From assembly GCF_018135625.1 (NCBI RefSeq), contig NZ_CP073078.1:2822501-2886500 (forward strand): a DNA stretch of 64,000 nucleotides, in the 5' to 3' direction. The translations under genes were made by a program, and so were the position numbers. Shown one piece after another: positions 33,697 through 43,127 of this stretch (positions are counted from its first letter, which is position 1; each line of letters starts with the position of its first letter). The notes under the pieces were generated by a model that searched no databases, was not told the origin of the DNA, and saw only the letters and a program-made list of their open reading frames with translations. Source of the DNA: Phenylobacterium montanum (lineage in GTDB: Bacteria > Pseudomonadota > Alphaproteobacteria > Caulobacterales > Caulobacteraceae).

Positions 33697-35064
33697 ATGC
33701 GACGCCGTGAGGTCCTGAAGGCTTCGGCGGCCCTGGCCGCAGCGCTGCTGCCCGCCGCTAGCGAGGCCGCGCCGGCCCGGCCGCCGAACATCGTCCTGAT
33801 CCTCTGCGACGACCTCGGCTACGGCGACGTCGGCGCCTTCGGCGGCAAGATGATCCGTACGCCGAACATTGACCGGCTGGCGGCCGAGGGCGTCGCCCTG
33901 ACCGACTACTACGCGCCGGCCAATCTCTGTACGCCCTCGCGCGCGGGCCTTCTGACCGGACGCTATCCGATCCGCACCGGCCTCGGCTACGAGGTCATCA
34001 TGCAGAACGACGACCGGGGCCTGCCCCTGTCCGAGGTCACCATCGCCAGGGCGCTGAAGCCGGACTACGCCACCGCCCTGTTCGGCAAATGGCACCTGGG
34101 CCACAGAGGCGAGGCCTGGCCGCCGACCCGCCACGGCTTCGACCGCTTCTTCGGCATCCCCTACAGCCACGACATGGCGCCCCTGTCGCTGTTTGAGGCC
34201 CAGGTCGGATCTGACGAGGTGAAGTCTTCCCCGGTCGACTACCCGACCCTGCAGCAGCAGTTCTACGAACACGCCGAACGTTTCATCGAGGACAATCGCG
34301 AGCGGCCGTTCTTCGTCGAACTGGCCCTCAGCGCCCCGCACCTGCCCGAGCATCCGCACGCGCCGTTCAAGGGGACCACGCCGGCCGGGACCTATGGCGA
34401 CGTGGTGGCCGAGATCGACTCCCTCGTCGGGCGGCTGATGGCCAGGCTGAAGGACCTCGGCCTGGAACGGAACACCCTGGTGGTCTTCACCTCTGACAAC
34501 GGCCCCTGGTTCGAGGGCTCGGCCGGCGGCTTTCGCGAGCGCAAGGGCGGCGGCGGGTTCGACGGCGGCTATCGCGTGCCGTTCATCGCCCGGATGCCGG
34601 GGACCATCCCCGGCGGGCGGCGGGTGGATTCGATCGCCTCGGGTATCGACCTTCTGCCCACCTTCTGCGCCATGGCGGGCCGCCCGATCCCGCCGGGCGT
34701 CGAGTTGGACGGCAAGGACATCACCCAGGTCCTGGTCGCCGGCGCCCCCTCGCCGCACGACCAGATCGTGCTGTTCGACAACGAGAACGTGGTGGGCGTC
34801 CGCACCCAGCGCTGGAAGTACATCGGCGCGGCCTATTACCGGGGCCTGATGATGCCCATGGCCCTTATGGGATATCAGGAACTCTATGACGCCAGGGCCG
34901 ACCCGGCCGAAAGCTACAGCGTCGCCGAGACCTATCCGGACGCGGCGGCGGAGATGAAGGCCAGGCTGGACAAGGCCAAGGCCGAATTCGCGCCGCTCAA
35001 GCACAAGGACATCCCGCCGGTGTTCAAAGCCCTGCATCAGGCCCTCGAGCACATGGAGGACTGA
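33697..35064 (+). CDS. Tat-exported type I sulfatase
   Basis: 455-residue arylsulfatase-family enzyme that hydrolyses sulfate esters in the periplasm. The N-terminus MRRREVLKASAALAAALLPA has a twin-arginine motif (RR-x-x-LK) with a hydrophobic region and AxA-like cleavage site. The catalytic core: metal-binding Asp38-Asp39 in LILCDDLGYGD, formylglycine motif Cys78 in LCTPSRAGLLTGR, and FTSDNGPWFEG for the second metal Asp/Asn. Tat export of a folded, pre-modified protein agrees with the cytoplasmic FGE encoded divergently. GGDxxGG-like segments and the long C-terminal domain match the common arylsulfatase length. Substrate (glycan or small ester) unknown. Confidence 0.93.
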   Translation: MRRREVLKASAALAAALLPAASEAAPARPPNIVLILCDDLGYGDVGAFGGKMIRTPNIDRLAAEGVALTDYYAPANLCTPSRAGLLTGRYPIRTGLGYEVIMQNDDRGLPLSEVTIARALKPDYATALFGKWHLGHRGEAWPPTRHGFDRFFGIPYSHDMAPLSLFEAQVGSDEVKSSPVDYPTLQQQFYEHAERFIEDNRERPFFVELALSAPHLPEHPHAPFKGTTPAGTYGDVVAEIDSLVGRLMARLKDLGLERNTLVVFTSDNGPWFEGSAGGFRERKGGGGFDGGYRVPFIARMPGTIPGGRRVDSIASGIDLLPTFCAMAGRPIPPGVELDGKDITQVLVAGAPSPHDQIVLFDNENVVGVRTQRWKYIGAAYYRGLMMPMALMGYQELYDARADPAESYSVAETYPDAAAEMKARLDKAKAEFAPLKHKDIPPVFKALHQALEHMED

Positions 35065-35207
35065 CCCGCGGCGCAGCGGTCACGGTTCCGCAAAATCGAC
35101 GCCCCGCGACCTTCGGTCTCGGTTTCGGCGGGCCGGCTTGAGCCCAAGATCACGGCTTGCAGCCTATCAAGGCGCAGCATGGGGCTCAGTCCATCCGTTC
35201 GCGGGCA

Positions 35208-37586
35208 ATGAAACCGGTCCAGTCGATCAGGCTCAGAGTTCAAGTGGTCGTCGGCCTGCTGGTCGCCGTGCTGGTGACCATGTGCGCCGTCGCCGCCCAT
35301 CACGCCTATCAGAGGCGGCAGCAGGCAGAGCGCGTGCTGGCCGTCACCGAGGCCTCGCGCGATCTGTTCGCGGCGATGAACACCTTCCGCCTGGAGCGCG
35401 GCGCCACCAACAACCGGCTGGTGCAGACCCCGCCTCAGACACAGACCGACATCGCCTTCCGCCGCTGGCTGAGGGTGCGCGACGAGGGCCAACTCGGCGC
35501 CGGCCTGGCCAAGCTCGCGGTCCTGGACCCCAAGGGCGACACCTTCGGGCGAGCCGCCATCCTGGACCGTCTGCAAGCCGTTCGGGCGCTTCGCGTGACT
35601 ACCGACGCCGACCTCGCGCGCCCGTTCGCCCAACGCTCGCCGGCCCTGCCGCCCCAGTGGATGGTGGCCGCGACCGCCCTGACCGACGCCCTGGCCGACA
35701 CCGGCGATCGGCTGGTGGCGGCGGTCGGCCAGGAAGATCCCGTGGTCGTGCGCATGATGACCACGGGCCAGCTGGCCTGGGCCGCCCGCGACGCCGCCGG
35801 CACCGACATGCTGCTCCTGGGCCAGCAGGCCGCGATCGGCAAGCCGCTGGACGCCCGTCAGATCGACCAGCACAGCAACCTCACCGGCCGGGTCGACGCT
35901 CACTGGTCGATGCTGCAGACCAGCGCCCGGGCGCAGCATGCGCCGGCGGCCCTGACGGCGGCGATCACGGCCGCGGATTCCGCCTATTTCGTGCGCGAGC
36001 GGGCCATGCGCGCAGCGATCCTGGAAGCGCTGATCGCCGGCCGGCCGTCGCCCTATACGCTCGACCAGGAGCGGGTGATCGACACCGAGGGCCTGTCCAG
36101 CCTGATGAGCGTTGCGGCGACCGCCTTCAACCTGGCCGCAGAGCGCGCCCAGCGGCAGGCCGAGGCGGCGCAGCAGGAGTTCTACGCCACGCTCGGCGTG
36201 ATGCTGGTCTCGATCGGCGCCGGGCTGGTCGCCATCCTGTTCGTCGGCGGCCAGGTGCTGCGGCCGATCGGGCGCATAACCGAGGCCATGCGGGCGGTGG
36301 CCGAAGGCGACCTGGCCCATCCCATTCCCGACGCGGAGCGGCCTGACGAGGTCGGCGACCTGGCCCGGGCCCTGCGCGTGTTTCGCGAGAACGCCGTGGC
36401 CAAGCAGCGGGCCGACGCCGAGCTGCTGTCCAGCCGCATCGCCCAGGAGGCCGCCGAGGCCTCGGCCCAGGCCAAGGCCGAATTCCTGGCCAATATGAGC
36501 CACGAGATCAGAACCCCGCTCACCAGCGTGGTCGGCTTCGCTGGCCTCTTGGCCAAGACCCCGGACCTACCCGAGCGGGCCCAGGCCTACGCCCAGAGGA
36601 TCGTCACCGGCGGCCACGCGCTGCGCGCGCTGGTCAACGACATCCTCGACTTCTCGCGCATCGAGGCGGGCCAGGTCGAGCTGGAGCCGGCCCCGCTTTC
36701 GCCGCTGGCCCTCCTGACGGATACGGTCGAGCTGATCCGCCCAGAGGCCGAGGCCAAGGGGCTGAGCCTGACGTTGCAGGCCTCGGATCCGCTGCCGGCC
36801 CAGGTGCTGGCCGACGCCGAGCGCGTGCGCCAGGTGCTGCTGAACCTGATCGGGAACGCCATCAAGTTCACCCATGACGGCGCGGTGACCGTGGAAGCCG
36901 CCTATCGCGCCGGGGACGGCCGGTTGTTCATCCGGGTCAGGGACACCGGGGTCGGGGTCTCAGCCGAACATCGCGGCCGGCTGTTTCAGCGCTTTTCGCA
37001 GATCGACGCCTCCAACACCCGCCGCTATGGCGGCGCCGGGCTGGGCCTGGCCATCTCCAAGGGCCTGGTCGAGCTGATGGGCGGCGAGATCGGTGTCGAG
37101 AGTCTGCGCGGCGGGGGCTCGGTGTTCTGGTTCAGTATCGAGGCGCCAGCGATCGAGGCTCCGCCCGCGCCCTCCGGAGACGTCCCGGAGGTCGCCGTCG
37201 GCCCGCTGCGCATCCTGGTGGTGGACGACGTGGCGGTGAATCGCGAGCTGGTCAGCGCCCTGCTCTCGCCCTTCGACGCCACGCTCAGCGAAGCCGCCAA
37301 CGGCGCCGAAGCGGTCGAGGCGGCCAGCCGAAGCGGCTTCGACTTGATCCTGATGGACCTGCAGATGCCGGTCATGGACGGGCTGGCGGCCACGCGCGCC
37401 ATCCGCGCCTCGTCGAGCCTGAACGCAGACACCCCGATCCTGGCGGTCAGCGCCAATGTGATGGCGCCCCAGGTCGAGGCCTGCCGCGCCGCCGGTATGA
37501 ACGACCACGTGGCCAAGCCGATCGATCCCACGGACCTGCTGAACAAGATCGGGCAATGGGTCTCGGCGGCGGCCCCGGCGGCCTGA
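35208..37586 (+). CDS. Hybrid sensor histidine kinase with periplasmic helical sensor
   Basis: 792 residues from ATG 35208; a TTG at 35157 would add 17 residues. TM1 at about 11-29, an extracytoplasmic helical sensor (about 35-330), TM2 at about 331-350, HAMP, HisKA with His432 in NMSHEIRTPL, HATPase_c (NAIKFTHDG; RDTGVGVS; RYGGAGLGLAIS) and a C-terminal receiver with Asp717 in ILMDLQMPVMDG. As a hybrid kinase it needs an Hpt protein for relay, none of which is adjacent. The receiver is followed 100 bp later by a second hybrid kinase on the same strand with a closely related catalytic part. Confidence 0.92.
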   Translation: MKPVQSIRLRVQVVVGLLVAVLVTMCAVAAHHAYQRRQQAERVLAVTEASRDLFAAMNTFRLERGATNNRLVQTPPQTQTDIAFRRWLRVRDEGQLGAGLAKLAVLDPKGDTFGRAAILDRLQAVRALRVTTDADLARPFAQRSPALPPQWMVAATALTDALADTGDRLVAAVGQEDPVVVRMMTTGQLAWAARDAAGTDMLLLGQQAAIGKPLDARQIDQHSNLTGRVDAHWSMLQTSARAQHAPAALTAAITAADSAYFVRERAMRAAILEALIAGRPSPYTLDQERVIDTEGLSSLMSVAATAFNLAAERAQRQAEAAQQEFYATLGVMLVSIGAGLVAILFVGGQVLRPIGRITEAMRAVAEGDLAHPIPDAERPDEVGDLARALRVFRENAVAKQRADAELLSSRIAQEAAEASAQAKAEFLANMSHEIRTPLTSVVGFAGLLAKTPDLPERAQAYAQRIVTGGHALRALVNDILDFSRIEAGQVELEPAPLSPLALLTDTVELIRPEAEAKGLSLTLQASDPLPAQVLADAERVRQVLLNLIGNAIKFTHDGAVTVEAAYRAGDGRLFIRVRDTGVGVSAEHRGRLFQRFSQIDASNTRRYGGAGLGLAISKGLVELMGGEIGVESLRGGGSVFWFSIEAPAIEAPPAPSGDVPEVAVGPLRILVVDDVAVNRELVSALLSPFDATLSEAANGAEAVEAASRSGFDLILMDLQMPVMDGLAATRAIRASSSLNADTPILAVSANVMAPQVEACRAAGMNDHVAKPIDPTDLLNKIGQWVSAAAPAA

Positions 37587-37686
37587 TCCCCTATCGCCCA
37601 GATTGAGCCTTTAGGGCCCAAACCAGGACCATTGGTCGCGGCGCGCCGACGACTTGGTAACGGCATCTACAGCCCCTGCGCTCAAA

Positions 37687-40600
37687 ATGAGTCGAACACG
37701 ACAGAGCGCCGTCGCAGGACAGGAAGGGCTTAAAAGGGTGAGTTCGGGCGTCGAGACCTCGCAGCCACGGAGTCGCGCTCGGGAGGGCCTGGACCTGTGG
37801 CTGGTCGGCGGAGCAAGCTTTCTTCTGTCTCTCGCCAGCCTGCGGTTCATGCGCGAGTTCAACCACGTCGCAGCGGTCTGGCCGGCCAACGCCGTGGTGC
37901 TGGCCGCCATGTTGCGCGCGAATGGCCGCCAGTGGCCAGCCCTGGCGGCGGCGGGCTTTGCGGGCATGGTCGCCAGCTCGGCCCTGCAGGCCTCGACCCT
38001 GTGGGGGCCGATCGCCCTGCCCCTGTGCAATATCCTCGCGGTCGTGATCTGCGCCTGGGGGCTGCGCAGGGCGACCAGCCGCGGCTTCGACCTGACTCGT
38101 GGCCGAGATCTGCTGTTGTTCACCGGCCTTGCCGGCGTGGCGGCGCCGGCGGTCTCGGCGCTGCCGGCGGCGGCCTTGCTGCATCTGCTGGACGGGCGAA
38201 GCTTCGCCGCCGACTATGGCGCCTGGTTCGCCTCGCGCGCGCTCGGGCTGCTGGTGGTGACCCCGGCGCTGCTGGCTTTCGAGGCGGCCGACCTGTCGGC
38301 GCTGAGGCGCAAAGGCCGGCTGTGGCCTTGCCTGGGCCTGTTCGGCCTGTTGCTGGCGGTTCTGGCCGGGGTGTTCGCCCAATCGCAGTTCCCCTTCCTG
38401 TTCCTGGTGATGCCGGCCCTGATGCTGATCACCTACCAGCTCGAACTGTCCGGCGGCGCGCTCGCCCTGATGATCACCGCCGTCGCGGCCACCGGCCTGA
38501 CGATCCTGGGCTACGGCCCGGTGACCCTGGTGCGCAGCAGCCTCGGCGACCGTCTGATCGTGCTGCAGATCTTCCTGTTCGTGGAGACTGTCAGCGTGCT
38601 GGCCACCGCGGCCGTGCTGGGTCACCAGCGCCGCCTGGCCCGCTCGCTGCGCGAGGCCCTGGACGAGACCGAGCAGGCGCGGACCCGCGCGGTGGAGAGC
38701 CAGCGCTGGGCGCAAATGGCGGAAGAGATCGCCGGGGTCGGAAATTGGCGCATGGATGTCGAGACCGGAGAGGTGATCTGGTCCGAAGAGATCTTCCGCA
38801 TCTACGGCCTGGATCCGTCCCGGGGCGTGCCGCCCATGGACCAGGTGGTGGGGCTCTACCACCCCGCCGACCGGACCCTGATGGTGAAGAACTTTCTGGC
38901 CGCCCAGCGCGAAGGCCGGCCCTTCAGTTCCGAAGGGCGCGTGCGCTGGCCCAGCGGCGAGGTCCGCAGCGTGGTCGCACGCGGCGCGGCTGAACTGGGC
39001 CCCGACGGCCGGGTTCGCGCGGTGTTCGGCGCCTTCATGGATGTCACCGAGGCCCGGCGCGCCGAAGAGGTGCTGCGCCAGAGCGAGGAGCGCTATCGGC
39101 TGCTGGCCGACAAATCGAGCGACATCATTCTGCACGCCGAATTGTCCGAGAGCGAGGGCTATCGCCTGAGCTATGTCAGCCCGGCGGTGGGTCCCGTGCT
39201 GGGCTGGACCGAAACCGAATTTCTGGAGGAGATGGTCGACCTCGCCCTGGTTCACCCGGAAGACCTGTCTGGTGTCCGGCAGGCTCACCAGGCGCAGATC
39301 GCGGAAGGGCCGGGCGCGGCGCCCCGCCCGAATCTGTTCCGCGCACGGCATAGGGATGGACGCTGGGTCTGGCTGGAGGGCAAGCCGACCTTCACCTTCG
39401 ACCTAGAGACCGGGCGGGCGCGCGGGCTGGTCACCGTGGTGCGCGATGTCACCGCCCAGAAGGCGGCGGACGACGCCATCCATCGCAGCGAGCAGCGCTA
39501 TCGACTGCTAGCCGAAAACGCCACCGACATCATCGCCCAGATGGACGCCACCGGAGCCATCACCTTCATCACCCCGGCCTGCGAGGCGGTGCTGGGTTAT
39601 GCGCAGGACGAGATGATCGGCCAGCGGCCGATGGAGATCATGCACCCCGACGACAAGCCGCGGATCCAGGCGATCATGGAACGACTGATCGCCGCCGGCC
39701 CCGACACCGAACCGCTCACCCTGCAGTACCGGGTCCAACGCAAGGACGGGCGCTGGATCTGGATCGAGGGCCAGCCCACGGTGATGTTCAACGCCCGCGG
39801 CAAGCTCATCGGTTCGCAGGACGTGGTCCGGGACATCACCGACCGCAAGGAGACCGAGTTCGAACTGGCCCGCGCGCGTGAGGCGGCCGAGGCGGCGGCG
39901 GTCGCCAAGAGCGACTTCCTGGCCAATATGAGCCACGAGATTCGCACGCCCTTGACCGCGATCATAGGCTTTTCCGGCCTGCTGCAGGACGTGGACGGCC
40001 TGCCGGGCGACGCTCAGCTTTACGTCAAGCGCATCGTCAACGGCGGCCAATCGCTGCTGACCGTGGTCAACGACATTCTCGATTTCTCCAAGCTCGAAGC
40101 CGGCCAGGTGGAGCTGGATCCCCAGCCGTTCGACCCGGCGGGCTTCGCCGAAGGCGCCCTGGCTCTGGTGGAGGCCCAGGCCGCCAGCAAGGGGCTGAAG
40201 ACCCGGCTGCGGCTCGATCCCGACCTGCCGGCGGGCCTTTTGGCCGACAGCTCGCGCCTGCGCCAGGTGCTGCTGAACCTTCTGACCAACGCCATCAAGT
40301 TCACCGACCGGGGCGAGGTCTCGATCGCCGCCGGCTACGAGGCCGACCGCTTCAGCCTGGCGGTGAGCGACACCGGGTCCGGCATCCCCGAGGACAAGCG
40401 CGACCGCCTGTTCGAGCGCTTCTCCCAGGCCGACAGCTCGGTCAGCCGCCGCCATGGCGGCACCGGCCTGGGCCTGGCGATCTGCCGCAACCTCGTGGAG
40501 CTGATGGGCGGGGAGATCGAGGTCGAGTCGCAGGAAGGCCGGGGCTCGACCTTCCGCTTCTGGATCCCGGCCGCGGTCGCGGCCCTGCCTTCGGCTGCGC

Positions 40601-41040
40601 CGCGCGCCGCGCCACAACCCGAGACGGACGCGCCGGCCGCCGCGCGCATCCTGGTGGTGGATGACCTGGCGGAGAACCGCGAATTGGCGCGCGCGCTGCT
40701 GGAGGCCCTGGGGCACGAGGTCGATGAGGCCGACGGCGGGCAGGCGGCTATCCAGTGCGCCATCGCCGGGCGCTACGACCTGATCCTGATGGATATGCAG
40801 ATGCCGGGCATGGACGGCCTGGCCGCCACCCGCGCCATCCGCCAGAGCGCCGAGCCGAACCGCACGACGCCGATCCTGGCCCTCAGCGCCAATGTGATGG
40901 CCGACCAGGTGAGCCAGTGCCATGCGGCGGGGATGAACGACCACATCGCCAAGCCGATCCGGCTGGAGGAGCTGGTGGCCAAGGTGGCGTACTGGACGCG
41001 CGCCGCTGGCGGCGACGAGGTGATGTCCGACGTCGCCTGA
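37687..41040 (+). CDS. Hybrid sensor histidine kinase: MASE1, three PAS, receiver
   Basis: 1117 residues from ATG 37687 (TTG 37654 and GTG 37740 are alternatives). An N-terminal membrane domain with about eight helices (to about residue 325) looks like MASE1 (FNHVAAVWPANAVVLAAMLR). Three PAS domains follow (about 350-460, 465-600, 605-735; e.g. YRLLADKSSDIILHAE, YRLLAENATDIIAQMD), then HisKA with His750 in NMSHEIRTPL, HATPase_c and a receiver with Asp1036 in LILMDMQMPGMDG. Such kinases sense several inputs and feed a phosphorelay through a separate Hpt. The catalytic core is very similar to that of the preceding gene, suggesting tandem duplication with replaced sensors. Confidence 0.92.
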   Translation: MSRTRQSAVAGQEGLKRVSSGVETSQPRSRAREGLDLWLVGGASFLLSLASLRFMREFNHVAAVWPANAVVLAAMLRANGRQWPALAAAGFAGMVASSALQASTLWGPIALPLCNILAVVICAWGLRRATSRGFDLTRGRDLLLFTGLAGVAAPAVSALPAAALLHLLDGRSFAADYGAWFASRALGLLVVTPALLAFEAADLSALRRKGRLWPCLGLFGLLLAVLAGVFAQSQFPFLFLVMPALMLITYQLELSGGALALMITAVAATGLTILGYGPVTLVRSSLGDRLIVLQIFLFVETVSVLATAAVLGHQRRLARSLREALDETEQARTRAVESQRWAQMAEEIAGVGNWRMDVETGEVIWSEEIFRIYGLDPSRGVPPMDQVVGLYHPADRTLMVKNFLAAQREGRPFSSEGRVRWPSGEVRSVVARGAAELGPDGRVRAVFGAFMDVTEARRAEEVLRQSEERYRLLADKSSDIILHAELSESEGYRLSYVSPAVGPVLGWTETEFLEEMVDLALVHPEDLSGVRQAHQAQIAEGPGAAPRPNLFRARHRDGRWVWLEGKPTFTFDLETGRARGLVTVVRDVTAQKAADDAIHRSEQRYRLLAENATDIIAQMDATGAITFITPACEAVLGYAQDEMIGQRPMEIMHPDDKPRIQAIMERLIAAGPDTEPLTLQYRVQRKDGRWIWIEGQPTVMFNARGKLIGSQDVVRDITDRKETEFELARAREAAEAAAVAKSDFLANMSHEIRTPLTAIIGFSGLLQDVDGLPGDAQLYVKRIVNGGQSLLTVVNDILDFSKLEAGQVELDPQPFDPAGFAEGALALVEAQAASKGLKTRLRLDPDLPAGLLADSSRLRQVLLNLLTNAIKFTDRGEVSIAAGYEADRFSLAVSDTGSGIPEDKRDRLFERFSQADSSVSRRHGGTGLGLAICRNLVELMGGEIEVESQEGRGSTFRFWIPAAVAALPSAAPRAAPQPETDAPAAARILVVDDLAENRELARALLEALGHEVDEADGGQAAIQCAIAGRYDLILMDMQMPGMDGLAATRAIRQSAEPNRTTPILALSANVMADQVSQCHAAGMNDHIAKPIRLEELVAKVAYWTRAAGGDEVMSDVA

Positions 41041-41071
41041 TCGCCAGCGGCGGCGCCGCCATCGTTGACGA

Positions 41072-41473
41072 TCAGTGCGCCTGCAGGCTCGGCGGGCCGG
41101 TCTCGGCCTTGAACTTGGCGCGCTGGTCGGCGACCACCGCAACGGTTACCGGCTCTGCCTTGTTGCCCCAGGACGAGCGGACGTAGGTCAGAATCTGGGA
41201 GATCTGATCGTCGGTGAGGTCGTTGGCGAAGCTGGGCATGCCGCCGCGGCCCCGCAGGACCACGCCGGCCGCCTGGGCCGGCGGGCCCTGGACGAAGACA
41301 TCGCCGGCCAGGGCCGGGAAGGCGCCCGGTATGCCTTGGCCCTGAGGCTGGTGGCAGGCCGAACAGTTGTCGGCGAACATCTGGGCGCCGGGCGGATCGG
41401 CCCGCCCCGGCGCCGCGGCGAGCAGGACCGCCGACAAGCCGCCGGCGACGGCGATCCAACTGACAGACTTCAT
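41072..41473 (-). CDS. Periplasmic c-type cytochrome, single haem
   Basis: 133 residues. Signal peptide (ending APGRA/D), then a class I cytochrome c domain with haem-binding CSACH and a downstream GMPSFANDLTDDQISQILTY that supplies the Met axial ligand. AAGGAG precedes the ATG at 41473. It is 35 bp downstream of the exported RidA gene on the same strand and probably cotranscribed. Likely an electron acceptor for a periplasmic dehydrogenase that is not in the window. Confidence 0.92.
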   Translation of the reverse strand: MKSVSWIAVAGGLSAVLLAAAPGRADPPGAQMFADNCSACHQPQGQGIPGAFPALAGDVFVQGPPAQAAGVVLRGRGGMPSFANDLTDDQISQILTYVRSSWGNKAEPVTVAVVADQRAKFKAETGPPSLQAH

Positions 41474-41508
41474 GCGTCGCTCACTCCTTCGGCTCATCCA
41501 AGGCCAGC

Positions 41509-41994
41509 TCAATGCTTGGTCCGCGCGGCGACCACCTCGACCTCTACCAGGGAGCCGGGCCCTGCCAGGGCGCTGACCTGGACCGTGGTGCGCGTGGGAC
41601 GATTGGGCTGGTCGGCCGTGCCGAACACCTTCTTGTAGGCGGCGTTCCAACCGGCGAAATCCATGACGCCGCCCTTGGCCGGGTCGCCCACCAGGTAGAC
41701 GTGCATGCTGACCACGTCGCCCGGGCCGAGGCCCTGGCTCTTGAGGTTGTCGACGATCAGCTTCAGCACGGCGTCGCCCTGGGCCTCGGTGGCCCCGTTC
41801 GCAGGGGCGTCCTTGGGCGGAGGCACGGCCGCGCCGCTGAGGAACACCAGGTCCGAGCCGGCCGGCACGGTGATGTTTGAGGCGAACAGCGCGGTCGGGG
41901 CGGCGTAGTTGCGCTGCACGTCGGCGGCGTGGGCGGCCGGAACCAGAGCCAGCGCGGCGATGGCGGGCAGGGCTATAGAGACGAGTTTCAGCAT
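41509..41994 (-). CDS. Exported RidA-family protein
   Basis: 161 residues. Most RidA proteins are cytosolic enamine/imine deaminases; here the product begins with a signal peptide (MLKLVSIALPAIAALALVPA, cleavage AHA/AD), so it works in the periplasm. The RidA core contains VFLSGAAVPPP, LGPGDVVSMHVYLVGDPAKG and NRPTRTTVQVSALAGPGSLV, with the substrate-binding Arg in PTRTTV, followed by EVEVVA. ATG 41994 has GAGGAAA. It heads a two-gene unit with cytochrome c, suggesting detoxification or processing of a reactive product of periplasmic oxidation; that link is inference. Confidence 0.88.
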   Translation of the reverse strand: MLKLVSIALPAIAALALVPAAHAADVQRNYAAPTALFASNITVPAGSDLVFLSGAAVPPPKDAPANGATEAQGDAVLKLIVDNLKSQGLGPGDVVSMHVYLVGDPAKGGVMDFAGWNAAYKKVFGTADQPNRPTRTTVQVSALAGPGSLVEVEVVAARTKH

Positions 41995-42251
41995 TCGTTT
42001 CCTCGCTTCGGCGACAGGTCCGGCCAGGTTGGTCGAGGCCGGTTGTGCTGTCATGCGGACTGTCGGGACCACCCCGACGAAGGCCGCAGCGGGGCGACCA
42101 TGCCACGCCTGAGATCGATTTGCAGCTCAGCATGCGCAAGGCGTCGCCAGAAGGCCTCGGCCCTGGCGCCGTCGAATAAGCATCGCCACATCTTGGTCAT
42201 CGAACGGCGCCATCAGATGGCGCAACGAACCGCCTTGGAGCCGACTAGCCC

Positions 42252-42872
42252 ATGACACCCGACGAACGCGCCCTTCTGACACGGTTTCTCAGCGACCTGA
42301 CCCAGATCCGCGGCGCGGCCAAGGACCCGGAGGCCGAGAGCCTGATCAACCAGGCGATCGCAACCCAGCCGGACGCCGCCTATCTCCTGGTGCAGCACTC
42401 CCTGCTGGCCGACCAGGCCCTGCACACCGCCCAGCAGCGCATCGCCGAGCTCGAGGCCCGGCTGCAGGCGCCCGCCCCGCAGCCGCAGGCGAGCTTCCTC
42501 GGCGGCGCGGCCTCGCCCGGGCCGCAACCCTGGGCCCAGCCCCAGCCGGCCTATCAGACCGCCGTCCCGCCGACCCAGCCGGCCGGCTTCTTCGGCGGCG
42601 GCGCTCCAGCGGCGCCCGGCGGCTTCGGCTCGTTCCTGCGCAGCGCCGGCACGACGGCGGCGGGGGTGGCCGGCGGCGCCTTCCTGTTCGAGGGCCTGTC
42701 CAACCTGTTCGGCGGCGGTCATTCGGGCGGCTTCTTCGGCGGCGGCTATGGCGGCGGCTACGGCCAGCCCGTGGAGAACGTCACCATCAACAACTACGGT
42801 GACGATGGCGACTACGGCGGCGGCGACGACGGCGGCTGGTCGGACGACGATTCCAGCGACGACTACAGCTGA
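42252..42872 (+). CDS. DUF2076 family protein
   Basis: 206 residues. The N-terminal segment (MTPDERALLTRFLSDLTQIR, AESLINQAIATQPDAAYLLV) and a helix-rich middle are the DUF2076 pattern; then a Pro/Gln/Gly-rich linker, a GTTAAGVAGGAFLFEG glycine-rich helix, and a low-complexity acidic Gly/Asp/Ser tail (GGGDDGGWSDDDSSDDYS). The function of the family is unknown; it is commonly called a periplasmic ligand-binding or membrane-associated protein. Alone in its transcription unit. Confidence 0.88.
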   Translation: MTPDERALLTRFLSDLTQIRGAAKDPEAESLINQAIATQPDAAYLLVQHSLLADQALHTAQQRIAELEARLQAPAPQPQASFLGGAASPGPQPWAQPQPAYQTAVPPTQPAGFFGGGAPAAPGGFGSFLRSAGTTAAGVAGGAFLFEGLSNLFGGGHSGGFFGGGYGGGYGQPVENVTINNYGDDGDYGGGDDGGWSDDDSSDDYS

Positions 42873-43127
42873 ACCACCTTCCCGCGCTGTCCGGCCGCAG
42901 GGCTTTTCTCGCGGTTGCAGGTTAACACCCCAGCGACAATTCGCGCCTTAATTTGGGTAGTGCCAGTCCTTCGACTCGCTGTCATACCTAGCCTGCGGCC
43001 TGCGCCGCCCGGTGACGTTGAGGCGTTGTTGAGATTGGCGGGGCTATAGTCGGCGGGCGGCGTTGGGCTCTTTCGACCAGCCTCACGCCGCCAGTGCGAA
43101 CCTTACCCTGCTTCGGGAGACTCTGGG
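42873..43127. other. Intergenic region
   Basis: 255 bp before the receiver-domain gene. A GTTAAC half-site at about 42921 resembles part of a CtrA box, but the second half at the expected spacing is absent. No terminator, RNA or gene is seen. Confidence 0.3.

Noticed and set aside
42918-42965. CtrA binding site near GTTAAC
   Set aside because: The second TTAA at seven bases is missing; only a half-site is present.
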